From positions 1 through 64,000 of the forward strand of contig JAJDHV010000002.1 in NCBI GenBank assembly GCA_030266365.1: a DNA stretch of 64,000 nucleotides, in the 5' to 3' direction. The notes beneath the pieces are model-generated. The model was not told the DNA's origin. It saw only the letters and a program-made list of their open reading frames with translations, and ran no database searches. This document shows positions 33,099-42,492 of this stretch, one piece after another. Both the position numbers and the translations under genes were made by a program. This stretch comes from Synergistaceae bacterium OttesenSCG-928-I11 (GTDB lineage Bacteria > Synergistota > Synergistia > Synergistales > Synergistaceae). Numbering within the stretch: position 1 is the stretch's first letter; every line of letters starts with the position of its first letter.

Positions 33099-34601
33099 AT
33101 GGGCGAAATTTTTACGCATCTGCTCAACGGTTTCTCGGTGGCGATGACGCCGTACAACGTCCTCTGGCTCGTGCTCGGTTCCGCTCTTGGCACGGTGCTG
33201 GGGATGCTCCCCGGCCTCGGCCCCACTACCGGCATCGCGCTGCTCCTTCCGCTGACCTTCACCATGCCGCCCGCAACCGCGCTCATCGCGATGTCGGCGA
33301 TTTACTATGGCGCGATGTTCGGCGGGTCGCGCAGCTCGATCCTGCTGAACGTCCCCGGCGACGGCGCGGCGGTGGCGAGCTGTTTCGACGGATACCCCAT
33401 GGCACAGCAGGGGCGCGCGGAGGCGGCGCTCGCCATGTCGGCGATCGCGTCGTTCATCGGCGGCCTCATGGCGACGGTCGCGTTCGTCTTCATCGCGTTG
33501 CCGATGGCCCGGTTCGCGCTCAAGTTCGGCCCGGCGGAGTACTTCGTGCTGATGATCTTCGCGCTCGCCGCGACCGCCGCCATTTCGAAGGCGGCGCTGT
33601 TGAAGGGGCTCATCTCCCTCATCTTCGGTCTGATGCTGACGACCGTGGGGCTCGATTTCCAGGCGGGCACCGCCCGCTTCACGTTCGGCATCGACGAGTT
33701 GCAGGGAGGCATCGACTTCGTCATTGTCATCATCGGCATCTTCGGCATCGGCGAGGTCTTCGAGAACCTCGAGCACATCGCGCGCGAAGTGGTGAAGCCG
33801 GTGCAGACGAAGTTCGGCAAAATATGGATCAGCATGGAGGACTGGAAGCGCTCCTTCTGGCCGATCCTCCGCGAGGCCCCGGTCGGATTTTTCATCGGCA
33901 TCCTGCCCGGCGCGGGCGGCACCATCGCCGCGATGATGGCTTACAACAACGAGAAGCAGATCTCGAAGCGCAAGGACGAGTTCGGAAAGGGCGCGATCGA
34001 GGGGCTGGCGGCCCCCGAGTCGGCGAACAACGCCTGCTCGGTCGGCGCGATGATCCCGATGCTCACCTTGGGCGTCCCCGGCTCCGGCACGACGGCGATC
34101 ATGCTCGGCGCGCTTTTGATCCTCGGCCTCCAGCCGGGCCCGCTCCTCTTCGAGCAGCACCCCGACATCGCCTGGGGCGTCATCGCGAGCATGTTCCTCG
34201 GCAACGTCGTCTGCGCGGTCATCAACATTCCGCTGGCAGGTCTGCTCGTCCGCGTCCTCTCCGTTCCGGGACGCATCCTCTACCCGCTGATCGTCGCGGT
34301 CGCGTTCCTCGGCGTCTACACGATCAACTTCGCCGCGATGGACTTCGTGCTACTGACGATTCTGGGTTTCATCGGCTACCTGATGAAAAAATTCAAGGTG
34401 CCGACCGCGCCGCTGATCCTCGCCTCCGTCGTCGGGCAGATGATGGAGCAGTCCTACCGGCAGTCGATGATGCTCTCGGACGGCTCGTTCGGCATCTTCT
34501 TCGGCTCCCCGATCTGCCTCGTCCTCTGGGTGCTCGCCATCGGCTCGCTCGTGTGGCCGTTCATCTCCGAGGCGCGCGCGGCAAAGAAGAAGGCAGCGTA
34601 A
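33099..34601 (+). CDS. tctA: Tripartite tricarboxylate transporter large membrane subunit
   Basis: 500 residues, about 12 helices. Conserved GTVLGMLPGLGPTTGIALLL near the start, YYGAMFGGSRSSILLNVPGD near 70, FFIGILPGAGGTIAAMMAY near 265 and LTLGVPGSGTTAIMLGAL near 325 are the TctA duplicated glycine-rich motifs. It forms the Na+- or H+-driven channel for the acid delivered by TctC. Ends before a bidirectional terminator. Confidence 0.97.
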   Translation: MGEIFTHLLNGFSVAMTPYNVLWLVLGSALGTVLGMLPGLGPTTGIALLLPLTFTMPPATALIAMSAIYYGAMFGGSRSSILLNVPGDGAAVASCFDGYPMAQQGRAEAALAMSAIASFIGGLMATVAFVFIALPMARFALKFGPAEYFVLMIFALAATAAISKAALLKGLISLIFGLMLTTVGLDFQAGTARFTFGIDELQGGIDFVIVIIGIFGIGEVFENLEHIAREVVKPVQTKFGKIWISMEDWKRSFWPILREAPVGFFIGILPGAGGTIAAMMAYNNEKQISKRKDEFGKGAIEGLAAPESANNACSVGAMIPMLTLGVPGSGTTAIMLGALLILGLQPGPLLFEQHPDIAWGVIASMFLGNVVCAVINIPLAGLLVRVLSVPGRILYPLIVAVAFLGVYTINFAAMDFVLLTILGFIGYLMKKFKVPTAPLILASVVGQMMEQSYRQSMMLSDGSFGIFFGSPICLVLWVLAIGSLVWPFISEARAAKKKAA

Positions 34602-34632
34602 TTCCCGACAACGAAAAAAACGCACAACGCAT

Positions 34633-34667
34633 AAAAAAATCGCGATCGATCAGGTCGCGATTTTTTT
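34633..34667. terminator. Bidirectional terminator, tctA / citC
   Basis: AAAAAAATCGCGA ... TCGCGATTTTTTT between converging genes. Confidence 0.9.
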
Positions 34668-34690
34668 ATGCAAAAGGGGCGCACGGTTGC

Positions 34691-35746
34691 TCAATAATGC
34701 TTCACGCGGCCCGCCTCCTCGATGCGGCGGACGACGCGGCGGCCCTCCTCGGTCGAGAAATAGTCGAACGTCGTCGCCGGGACCAGGTGGCGCGCCTCTT
34801 CCACCCGGCCGTCGTGGATCAACTGCCGCACGTGCGACGCGCTCACCGGCACGCCGTCCAGCTCGAAGCGTGGGACGACGACGCATTCGACGCCCGCCCG
34901 CGGCAGGCGTTCTTTCATGATATCGTTGTAGATGCCCGTTACCCGACTGAACGGCTCGTCGCCGACGTAGCGCTTCGTCACACCTATGGCATGCGCGATG
35001 CGAGCGAAGAGCGAGACGTCGAGCGACGCCTGGGCACGGATGACCGACTCGCCCTCCTCCAGAAAGTACGACGGGAAGACGGCCTGCGAGATCATGTAGC
35101 TCGACGACGGGTGGAGCGACACGTTCGTCAGGTGCGCGGTGCCCGCCGCGACCAGCCTGAAACGATCCTCGAAGGGAAAGAACGACGCGTCCTCCGAGAC
35201 GACGAAGAGATGAACATTGTCGTTTTCGCCCGCCGCCCGCTCCACCAGATGCAGGTGCCCCAGCGTGAAGGGGTTGCAGTTCATGACGAGCGCGGCACTC
35301 GTTCCGTCGCGCCGCTCTTCGGCGAGCGCCTCCAGGAACGACGAGAACCCGTCGCGCTTGTTTTCCATGAAGACGACGTCGTGTGTGTCCGCGATCTTGT
35401 AGAACCCCAAGTCGTGAAAAAAACGCGCCGTGTCGGGCTTCGTGTACAGAAAAAGATGGGCGTTGCCGTGCGCGATCTGCCTGCTCACCAGATGCGAGAC
35501 GACGCGGTTCATCAACCCCTCGCCCTGGTGCGCGTCGTCCACCGCGAAACAGCGCAGCGTGTTCGCGAAGCACGCGCCCGTCGCGACGAGTTTTTCGTCC
35601 GCCTCACCCCGCTCGTCGTCGTACAGCCCGACGATGTAGTCGAGGTGCGCGTCCCGCCGAATCCCGTTGCGCGCCAGCAGCGCGTCCAGCTCCGCCACTG
35701 CCGCGCGGTCGTCCGGACGAATCTCCGAAAAGCGATACTCCCACAC
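34691..35746 (-). CDS. citC: [Citrate (pro-3S)-lyase] ligase
   Basis: Acetylates the thiol of the citrate lyase prosthetic group with ATP and acetate, activating the enzyme. GTG at 35746 lies 7 bases after GGGAGG. About 351 residues. N-terminal GNAT domain (to about 130: LVATGACFANTLRCFAVDDA, HQGEGLMNRVVSHL). C-terminal nucleotidyltransferase domain with MNCNPFTLGHLHLVERAA (HxGH-type motif) and VPVSASHVRQLI (SxxxR motif). Transcribed toward tctA; promoter side carries a palindromic element. Confidence 0.95.
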   Translation of the reverse strand: MWEYRFSEIRPDDRAAVAELDALLARNGIRRDAHLDYIVGLYDDERGEADEKLVATGACFANTLRCFAVDDAHQGEGLMNRVVSHLVSRQIAHGNAHLFLYTKPDTARFFHDLGFYKIADTHDVVFMENKRDGFSSFLEALAEERRDGTSAALVMNCNPFTLGHLHLVERAAGENDNVHLFVVSEDASFFPFEDRFRLVAAGTAHLTNVSLHPSSSYMISQAVFPSYFLEEGESVIRAQASLDVSLFARIAHAIGVTKRYVGDEPFSRVTGIYNDIMKERLPRAGVECVVVPRFELDGVPVSASHVRQLIHDGRVEEARHLVPATTFDYFSTEEGRRVVRRIEEAGRVKHY

Positions 35747-35795
35747 AAAAAAACCTCCCGTCTCGTTGCTACTTGGTGACATTATATCAGCCCTG

Positions 35796-36002
35796 AGCGG
35801 TGAAAAAACTCAAGACCGTGGGGCTTTGCCCCACACCCCGGAAGGGGTCGGCGACCCCTTCACCCCATACGAAAATCCAAAACAAAAAATTTTTGCGCGC
35901 CGCGCAAAAATTTTATTTTTGGTGTTTTATTAAGGGGGCGCAGGGGGCACTGCTCCCTGCCGGGTGTGGGCGGAGCCCACGGTCTCGATTTTCTTCACCG
36001 CT
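35796..36002. repeat. Palindromic dispersed element, copy 2
   Basis: About 207 bp between citC and an aminotransferase gene. Arms AGCGGTGAAAAAACTCAAGA and its inverse near 36002 match imperfectly. Submotifs GTGGGGCTTTGCCCCAC and GTGGGCGGAGCCCAC parallel copy 1. The centre is AAATTTTTGCGCG-C-CGCGCAAAAATTT, unlike the centres of copies 1 and 3. No coding capacity. Confidence 0.85.
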
Positions 36003-36053
36003 TGAGGCGTGATATAGTGTTGCAAGGGACGATACATATGGAGGTATTTATAA

Positions 36054-37283
36054 ATGGAAGAGTTCATGTTCAGGGAAAATTTGAGCGCGATGGCGCGGGA
36101 GCGGTTGGGCGAGTCGGAGATCGCGGAGATGATCACGCTCGTTCTGGAGAACGGCGCGATCTCGTTCGGCGCGGGCGAGCCGTCGCACGACCTGTTCCCG
36201 AAGGAGGGCATTCGCGAGGCGTTTGTGGACGCGTTCGACGATCCGGATATCTGGGGATACTATCACGACAGTTATGGCGACACGGGCCTGCGCGCGTGGA
36301 TCGCGGAGCGCATGGGATTGGACAGCATGGCGCCCGCTTGGGTCGCCCCGGAGCACGTGCTTCTGACGAACGGCGGGGGTGAGGCGGTCAGCCTTGTCTC
36401 GGAGGCCCTGATCGACGCGGGGTCGGTTGTTCTGGTCGAGAGCCCGACGTACACGGAGACGCTTTTGACATTCCGCAAGCAGGGGGCGGTCTGCGCGCTC
36501 GTGCCGTCGGACGACGACGGCCTGATCCCGGAGGAGATGGAGCGCATTCTTGCGAGGCTCCGCGCGCGGTTCCTCTACACGATCCCGAACTTCCAGAACC
36601 CGAGCGGGCGCACCTCGCCGGTCGAGCGGAGGAAAAAAATTCTCGAGATCGCCCGTCGGCACGACCTTGCCATCGTCGAGGACGATCCGTACCACTATCT
36701 CAGCTACGACGGCGCGGCTCCCGAGAGTTACCTGCGCCTCGCGGGCGACGACAAGCGCGTCATCCACTGCAACAGCTTTTCGAAGACGCTCGCGCCAGGC
36801 CTGCGCGTCGGCTGGGCAATCGTCCCGCCCGCGCTCGCATCGGTGTTCGAACCACTGCGCGTCAGCGCGGGGCTCGGTCGCCCTGCACTCGTGCAGAAGG
36901 CCGTTCACGCATATCTCGGCGGCATCGATTTCTCCATGCGCATTGCGGGTCTGTGCAGCGAGTACAAGCGGCGGCGCGACGTGATGCTCGAAATGATTGC
37001 CCGCCACCTGTCGCCGCTCGGCATCCGGACGAACGTGCCGAAAGGCGGATTTTTCATCTGGGCGCAGGTGCCCGCGGACACGCGCGAGGACTTCGACAGT
37101 GGGGCGTTCGCCAAACATGCGGTGACGGCGGAGAAGATCGGCGTCATCCCCGGGAACGCGTTCTATCCGGAGAAGACGCGCGAGGGTGCGCGCGCTTTCC
37201 GCCTCTCCTACGCGAAAATCAAGACCGACGACATGGAAGAAGGCGTTGCGCGGTTGGCTCGTGCGTGGAATGCTTTTGCCTGA
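36054..37283 (+). CDS. PLP-dependent aminotransferase, fold type I (2-aminoadipate/valine-type)
   Basis: 409 residues; ATG 36054 with GGAGG 9 bases upstream. FGAGEPSHDLFP, YGDTGLRAWIAERM, LLTNGGGEAVSLV, DDPYHYLSY (PLP Asp-Pro-Tyr) and SFSKTLAPGLRVGW, whose Lys binds PLP; FRLSYAKI holds the substrate-carboxylate Arg. It belongs to the LysN/MocR-like class I/II subgroup. Donor and acceptor cannot be read from sequence. No operon partner; a TATAAT (37374) for the next gene follows. Confidence 0.9.
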   Translation: MEEFMFRENLSAMARERLGESEIAEMITLVLENGAISFGAGEPSHDLFPKEGIREAFVDAFDDPDIWGYYHDSYGDTGLRAWIAERMGLDSMAPAWVAPEHVLLTNGGGEAVSLVSEALIDAGSVVLVESPTYTETLLTFRKQGAVCALVPSDDDGLIPEEMERILARLRARFLYTIPNFQNPSGRTSPVERRKKILEIARRHDLAIVEDDPYHYLSYDGAAPESYLRLAGDDKRVIHCNSFSKTLAPGLRVGWAIVPPALASVFEPLRVSAGLGRPALVQKAVHAYLGGIDFSMRIAGLCSEYKRRRDVMLEMIARHLSPLGIRTNVPKGGFFIWAQVPADTREDFDSGAFAKHAVTAEKIGVIPGNAFYPEKTREGARAFRLSYAKIKTDDMEEGVARLARAWNAFA

Positions 37284-37437
37284 TCGTTTGCATACAGTGG
37301 AAACGGCGGAGAGAAAAAGTTTCGATATTCGAGGAAGTGGATCGCTTTTGGAAGGGTAAGTGGAAAAAATAGTGGTATAATTTTGCGCGAAGCGACAAAA
37401 ACATACTATTTTTCCTGTTAGGGGGAGTTTCTTTACC

Positions 37438-39195
37438 ATGTTCCGCAACTTCAAGATGAGCTTCAAGGTTCTGTTTCTCTCGGCAACGACGCTTCTTTTG
37501 CTGCTTCTGGTCGCTGGCATTGGCTACCGCTCGAACAAGCTGCTTCAGGCAGATTTACGCCTGATCTACACGAACTACGCGAGCCCTGCCATGGAGATGT
37601 CCGCCACCGACTCTCACGCGCGGGAGGTCCGGCAGACCGTCACCATGATGCTGATTTCGGACGACCCAAACGAGCTCCGGGACCTGAACGCCCGCCTCGC
37701 GACGTACAAAAAGCTGACGGAAGAGATGCTGGAGTCGTATCGAGCGGATAACCTCACCAGCGACAGAAGAAGAGGTGTTTTTGAAAGCATTCTGAAGGCG
37801 AAGGCAGGGCTCGACCGCTTCTACGGCGAAACCGCCACACTCGCGCTCGACGGGAGAAAGGACGAAGCCTACGCGCGCTTTATGGACCCGGAATCGCGCA
37901 AGGTGGAGACCGAGTTCTTCCATCTGATCGAAACCGAGGCGAATACGCTGACGAAACAGGCCGGCGAGCGGCAGCAGGAGGCGATCGACGACTCGAATCG
38001 CTCGATCACGATCTCGATGGTTGTCACACTGGTGGCGTTGATTGCCGGTGTCGCGGTGAGCATGCTGATCTCGCGTTCGATCACCAAGCCGCTCCAGAGT
38101 CTTCGCGCGGCGGTGGAGGTCTTCTCGAAGGGCGACCTCACCGTCGAGATCGAGAGCGCCGGCAAGGATGAAATTGCGGAGATGGGCGCGACCCTGGCGA
38201 ATATGTCTATGGCGCTGAACCGGGCCATCGGCGCGTCAAACGATGCGAGCCGCAACATCAACGAGACAGCGCACGAGTTCTCCGCGATGGCGGAGGAGAC
38301 GAACGCGTCGGTCGAAGAATTCCGCGCGAACGTCGACGAGATGGGCAGCAATCTGGACAGCCTGGCGTCCGCAAGCGAAGAAGTCAATGCCTCCGTGCAG
38401 GAGGTTGCGGCAGGCGCGCAGGCGACGGCGGAAAAGGGCACGGACATCGCCCGCAAGGTCGACGAGGCGATGACGGCAGGCGACGAGGGGATGGAGGCTG
38501 TACGCCAGGTTGTGCGCGGCGTCGGCGGTGTGGCGGAGAGTTCGACCGCTGCGACGAGCGCGGTCATGGCGTTGGGCGAACGCGCACGCCAGATTCAGAG
38601 CTTCGTGTCACAGATCGGCGGCATCGCGGACCAGACGAACCTCTTGGCGCTCAACGCTGCAATCGAGGCCGCGCGTGCAGGCGAGGCGGGCCGCGGGTTC
38701 GCGGTCGTCGCTGAAGAAGTCCGCAAGCTCGCCGAGGACAGCAACGTCGCGGCGAAGAACATTGAGGAGCTGGCGAACACGATCACGGGTGATCTGGACA
38801 TGATCGTCGACGCGTCACAGAGCAACGCGAAGGAGTCGACGGCGGCGCAGGAACTGTCCGCCAACACGGAAGCAGCGATTTCGCGCATGATCGGTTTCCT
38901 GCACGAGATTTCTGCGTCGACGCAGGACTTGGCCGCAGTGTCCGAGCAGCAGGCGGCGTCGAGCGAGGAGATCGCGGAGACGATCCAGAACATGGCGACG
39001 AAGATCGGCCGCACGGCGGAGGCGGGTGAGAACATCCGCACGAGCGTGACGGAGGTCGCAGCCGCCGCCGAGCGCGTCGCGCAGGGCGCAGAGAGCCTGT
39101 CAAGTCTTTCCGGCGATTTGCAGGAGGAATTGTCGTTCTTCCAACTGATGGACGAAAAATCGAGTGCGAAGATGCGGGCACTTCCCGCGAGGTAA
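37438..39195 (+). CDS. Methyl-accepting chemotaxis protein
   Basis: 585 residues. First membrane helix at about 11-28 ([19 protein letters not shown]), an extracytoplasmic helical ligand domain of the four-helix-bundle type, second helix at about 190-212, then HAMP ([20 protein letters not shown]). The signalling tip [20 protein letters not shown] and [14 protein letters not shown] is near 394-434, where CheA/CheW bind. Pairs of Glu/Gln in the flanking helices are possible methylation sites. AGGGGGAG precedes the ATG and TATAAT is at 37374. No che genes are nearby. Confidence 0.96.
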   Translation: MFRNFKMSFKVLFLSATTLLLLLLVAGIGYRSNKLLQADLRLIYTNYASPAMEMSATDSHAREVRQTVTMMLISDDPNELRDLNARLATYKKLTEEMLESYRADNLTSDRRRGVFESILKAKAGLDRFYGETATLALDGRKDEAYARFMDPESRKVETEFFHLIETEANTLTKQAGERQQEAIDDSNRSITISMVVTLVALIAGVAVSMLISRSITKPLQSLRAAVEVFSKGDLTVEIESAGKDEIAEMGATLANMSMALNRAIGASNDASRNINETAHEFSAMAEETNASVEEFRANVDEMGSNLDSLASASEEVNASVQEVAAGAQATAEKGTDIARKVDEAMTAGDEGMEAVRQVVRGVGGVAESSTAATSAVMALGERARQIQSFVSQIGGIADQTNLLALNAAIEAARAGEAGRGFAVVAEEVRKLAEDSNVAAKNIEELANTITGDLDMIVDASQSNAKESTAAQELSANTEAAISRMIGFLHEISASTQDLAAVSEQQAASSEEIAETIQNMATKIGRTAEAGENIRTSVTEVAAAAERVAQGAESLSSLSGDLQEELSFFQLMDEKSSAKMRALPAR

Positions 39196-39215
39196 TACAA
39201 GGTAAAACGAAATCG

Positions 39216-39259
39216 CGTAAACAACGAGGAGCCGGTCGACCGGCTCCTCGTTGTTTACG
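39216..39259 (+). terminator. Terminator of the chemoreceptor gene
   Basis: Perfect 42-base palindrome centred on GTCGAC (39235-39240): GTAAACAACGAGGAGCCG and its inverse. The run GTTT serves as a short T tract. Confidence 0.75.
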
Positions 39260-39325
39260 GTGCCTTTTGTTGTGTCGTCGACATTTTCAAACGCGCCTTC
39301 ATTGACGATCGTTGCGTTGACGGTA

Positions 39326-39393
39326 TCCCCCCTGCAAGATACGTATTAAAGGCGCTCTTTTGTTTTCGCCTATATCGTATCAAGCAGGGGGGA
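39326..39393. other. Long stem-loop of unknown role
   Basis: TCCCCCCTGC-AA-GATACG (39326-39343) pairs with CGTATC-AA-GCAGGGGGGA (39376-39393), and inside the loop AGGCG pairs with CGCCT. No T tract in either direction and no coding frame. Confidence 0.6.
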
Positions 39394-39449
39394 CGCAGGG
39401 GTGTCCGGGTGAAAAAGTTTACGGTTGGCGGGGAATATTTCGTGGCTCC

Positions 39450-39887
39450 CTAATAATAATGAAGCTCTGTCGTTACGCCGGGGAAAATCTTGATGAAACA
39501 GGATACTCCGGCGCTTTTGAATCGGTTGACATATTCCGCTGCGATCCCCTTCACCTTCAAAACGTTATCGGTGGTCGGGTAGCATTCGAGCGACATTACG
39601 TACGAGCTCTCCCTTTGAATTTCTCCGGTCTCCGGGTTTTGCCACTGTCCCGCGCCATCGAAAACAGTCGTCCCGGTGGGGAATTTCGGGACAATAACCT
39701 TCGCGATGAACTCATCCATCATCGCACGCGTTACGACCGACTCTCCCTTGCCTCCGCCGAAGTGGAAAACATAGCTTGTAAGGTTTTCCGTCTTGAATAC
39801 GGAGGGAGCTTTTTTCTCTGTCGCAAATGCGCACGACGACATGAAAGCGAGAACCAACAGAGCGACAAAAAAGAACTTCTTAGACAT
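39450..39887 (-). CDS. Secreted small protein, DUF3574-like
   Basis: About 145 residues. ATG 39887 is preferred (GGGAGG 8 bases upstream) to the ATG two codons earlier. Signal peptide KKFFFVALLVLAFMSS, likely cut after AFA. The mature part has FHFGGGKGESVVTRAMMDEF, FPTGTTVFDGAGQWQNPETG and ESSYVMSLECYP, the pattern of DUF3574 proteins. Function unknown; expected outside the cytoplasmic membrane. A Cys at SSC could suggest a lipobox but the -3 position does not fit. Confidence 0.72.
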   Translation of the reverse strand: MSKKFFFVALLVLAFMSSCAFATEKKAPSVFKTENLTSYVFHFGGGKGESVVTRAMMDEFIAKVIVPKFPTGTTVFDGAGQWQNPETGEIQRESSYVMSLECYPTTDNVLKVKGIAAEYVNRFKSAGVSCFIKIFPGVTTELHYY

Positions 39888-40037
39888 TAACATACCTCCC
39901 GAATTTAACGGGACGCCGCAGCGTCCCGGTCTTCATAAAATTTTCGACACACTCCGCCATGTTATCGGCAATTTATTTTCCCTTCACGCTCATTTACAAA
40001 TTCGACAGAGTAATACCGCGTTTTGCAGCTTCGTCCT

Positions 40038-40396
40038 TTATAAGCACACCAACGTCGATATAACCTCGGGAAGCGCGGGCAAGAGGGCGTCTAGAATGTT
40101 GTCGGCATACGGTTCAAAAGCGCCAATCAGAGACGAAGTGACTATTTCCCCATCAAGCAGCTTCGGCGGCATTTTTGTCTTTGCGAGCGCTACTATTTTT
40201 TCGTATCAATGCTTTCAATCGATGCCGAGATATTCAGCATTTTCCCAGTCTCCTTAATATTTACATCAGTCAATTCGATACCGTAAGTTTCAGCAAATTT
40301 TTCCAGCTTCCAAGCCAGAATCGTCTTTACCCCAAGCCAATTCAATGCGGACGCTCTTATATTTATGCCAAACAACCTAAAGTCGCCTATCGTCAA
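40038..40396 (-). pseudogene. Small gene interrupted by a -1 frameshift
   Basis: Upstream part (40396-40193) reads MTIGDFRLFGINIRASALNW ... ISASIESIDTKK and stops at TAG right after a run of six A. In the -1 frame the text continues IVALAKTKMPPKLLDGEIVT and goes on to 40038. Together they give one smooth protein of about 120 residues. A single lost A in the run, or programmed slippage on it, would explain this. The start is unclear: TTG 40396 has no ribosome site, while AGGAGG at 40433-40428 lies before an in-frame CTG. Not recognised as a known family; AT-richer than its neighbours. Confidence 0.5.
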
Positions 40397-40433
40397 AACA
40401 ATATCCGCGCAAGTTGTCAGTGCTCAATCACCT

Positions 40434-40905
40434 CCTAAAAGACTTCCTTTTTTGCGCAAAATTAGGTGCGCTTATGCCCTCGCAAAAACCGACGGTATTG
40501 CCTCACAACAACTTCGCGTCGAAATTAAGTTGATGGAATGTCACACGCCTCAATTGACTCTAACTGTTGCTTTGACAAGCTCCTGCTGTGTTCATTCAAG
40601 CGTACTGATTGATTCATGATAATGTCATCGAATAGATTGCATACGCATTCTAGTTGTTGAATCAGACATGCATATGTCCATGCAAAAACACAATGATAGG
40701 AGGATCTGCAAAACAACATAATTATATAGTTGCAAGAAATTTAAAGCAATCATTCATTTGCTCTTCGCGTTATGCCATTCGACAACCGTGTGCCGATCTT
40801 TTCATAATCTTTTGCCCCCGCCCCATTGTGGGAACATTGAACCGCGGCAGCTTCGGTAACGTTGAGAGAGCCCCCCCTGCTTTGAAGCCATTGTGAACGC
40901 AGCAA
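40434..40905. other. Gene-poor AT-rich stretch
   Basis: About 470 bases of lower GC than the flanking operons. Short frames exist on both strands but none has a ribosome site plus family features. I see no tRNA, IS end or array here; it may be decayed sequence. Confidence 0.5.
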
Positions 40906-40947
40906 AAACGCCCGGTACTCGAAAAAAATTTCGAGTACCGGGCGTTT
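40906..40947 (-). terminator. Terminator of the liv operon
   Basis: AAACGCCCGGTACTCGAAA/TTTCGAGTACCGGGCGTTT, 19-bp perfect stem, with T residues following on the minus strand. Confidence 0.88.
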
Positions 40948-40976
40948 GTCGATTGCGGAAAAATTCAAATCAATGC

Positions 40977-41699
40977 TTACGCTCCGCCGAGATAGGCCTC
41001 CTTGACCTTCGGGTTCTCCAGCAGTTCCGCGCCCGTGCCTTCGAGCGTGATGTCGCCCGTCTCCAGGACGTAGGCCTTGTGCGCGATGCGGAGGGCGGCG
41101 AACGCGTTCTGTTCGACGAGCAGGATCGTGCGTCCCTCGCGGTTGATCGTCTGGATGATTCGGAAGACCTCCTCGACCAGGATGGGTGCCAAGCCCAGCG
41201 ACGGCTCGTCGAGCATCAGGAGGTCGGGGCGGCTCATCATCGCGCGCGCGACGGCGAGCATCTGCTGCTCGCCCCCGGAGAGTGTGCCGCCCTTCTGCGC
41301 CCGCCGCTCTCGGAGGCGTGGAAAAAGCGAGTAGCCGTATTCCATGTTCTCCGCGATTTCTTTTTTGTCGCTGCGCGTGTACGCGCCGAGCAGCAGGTTC
41401 TCCTCGACCGTGAGGTGGGGGAGGATGCGCCGCCCCTCGGGGCTCAGCGCGATGCCGAGTTTCACCATGACCTCCGGTTGTTTCCCTGCGAGCTGCACGG
41501 TTTTGCCGCCCGCGTCCGTGTACTCGATCGATCCCTTGCAGCCCTTGACGAGGCCGGCGATCGCGCGGATCGTGCTGCTCTTGCCCGCACCGTTCGCCCC
41601 GATCAGGGTGACGATCTCGCCGCGCCGGATCGACAGGTTCACGCCATGCACGGCGTGGATACCGCCGTACCAGACGTTCAGGTCCCGAATCTCAAGCAT
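40977..41699 (-). CDS. livF: Branched-chain amino acid ABC transporter ATPase
   Basis: 240 residues. Walker A IGANGAGKSSTIRAI near 35, signature LSGGEQQMLAVARAMM near 138, Walker B LLMLDEPSLGLAP. LivF-type because it starts with MLEIRDLNVWYGGIHAVHGV and ends soon after the ABC core. It overlaps livG by 8 bases. Confidence 0.97.
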   Translation of the reverse strand: MLEIRDLNVWYGGIHAVHGVNLSIRRGEIVTLIGANGAGKSSTIRAIAGLVKGCKGSIEYTDAGGKTVQLAGKQPEVMVKLGIALSPEGRRILPHLTVEENLLLGAYTRSDKKEIAENMEYGYSLFPRLRERRAQKGGTLSGGEQQMLAVARAMMSRPDLLMLDEPSLGLAPILVEEVFRIIQTINREGRTILLVEQNAFAALRIAHKAYVLETGDITLEGTGAELLENPKVKEAYLGGA

Positions 41700-42492
41700 G
41701 GGCCGCCTCCTTTCCGAGGTACGCCTCGATGACGCGCGGGTCGGACTTGATCTGGTCCGGGTTGCCCTGCGCGATGAGCGTCCCCTGGTCCAGGACCCAG
41801 ATGTGTTCGCAGACGCCCATGACGACCTTCATGTCGTGCTCGATCAGCAGGATCGTCAGGTCGAAGTCGTCGCGCAACTGCCGGATGAAGGCGAGCAGCC
41901 TGGCCGACTCCTGTGGGTTCATGCCCGCCGCCGGCTCGTCCAGCAACAGGAATTCCGGCTTCGTCGCGAGCGCGCGAGCGATCTCGAGCCGTCGCTGTGC
42001 GCCGTAGGGGAGGCTCGACGCCGGGGCATGCGCGTATTCGGCGAGCCCGAGGCGTTCGAGCAGCGTCATGGAATTTTTCAGAATTTCCGCCTGCTCCGCC
42101 TCCGCCGCGCGGAAGACGTATGGCACGAGGTTCATCCACCAGCGGCCCTTCTGCCGCACGTACGAGCCGACCATGACGTTCTCGAGCGCCGTCTCGTTTG
42201 CAAAGAGGCGGATGTTCTGGAACGTGCGGGCGAGTCCCGCCGCGCAGACCCTGTGCGGCGGCAGGCCCGTGATTGTTTCCGTGTGTCCGTTGCGGTGCGT
42301 GAATTCGACGCAGCCTTCGCTCGGCTGATAGAAGCCGGTGATGACGTTGAAGGCGGATGTCTTGCCCGCGCCGTTCGGTCCGATCAGGCCGACGATGCTT
42401 CCCATCGGGATCTCCATCGAGAGGCCGTTGACGGCGACGAGGCCGCCGAAGCGCAGCGTGACGGCGTTTACCGTCAATGCGTACTGCGTCAT
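41692..42492 (-). CDS. livG: Branched-chain amino acid ABC transporter ATPase
   Basis: 266 residues; ATG 42492 overlaps the livM stop by 4 bases. Walker A IGPNGAGKTSAFNVITG near 40; GLARTFQNIRLF (LivG-specific); signature LPYGAQRRLEIARALA (PYG in place of SGG, normal for LivG); Walker B FLLLDEPAAGMNP. The C-terminal VIEAYLGKEA is the usual LivG tail. Hydrolyses ATP with LivF to power import. Confidence 0.97.
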   Translation of the reverse strand: MTQYALTVNAVTLRFGGLVAVNGLSMEIPMGSIVGLIGPNGAGKTSAFNVITGFYQPSEGCVEFTHRNGHTETITGLPPHRVCAAGLARTFQNIRLFANETALENVMVGSYVRQKGRWWMNLVPYVFRAAEAEQAEILKNSMTLLERLGLAEYAHAPASSLPYGAQRRLEIARALATKPEFLLLDEPAAGMNPQESARLLAFIRQLRDDFDLTILLIEHDMKVVMGVCEHIWVLDQGTLIAQGNPDQIKSDPRVIEAYLGKEAAHA

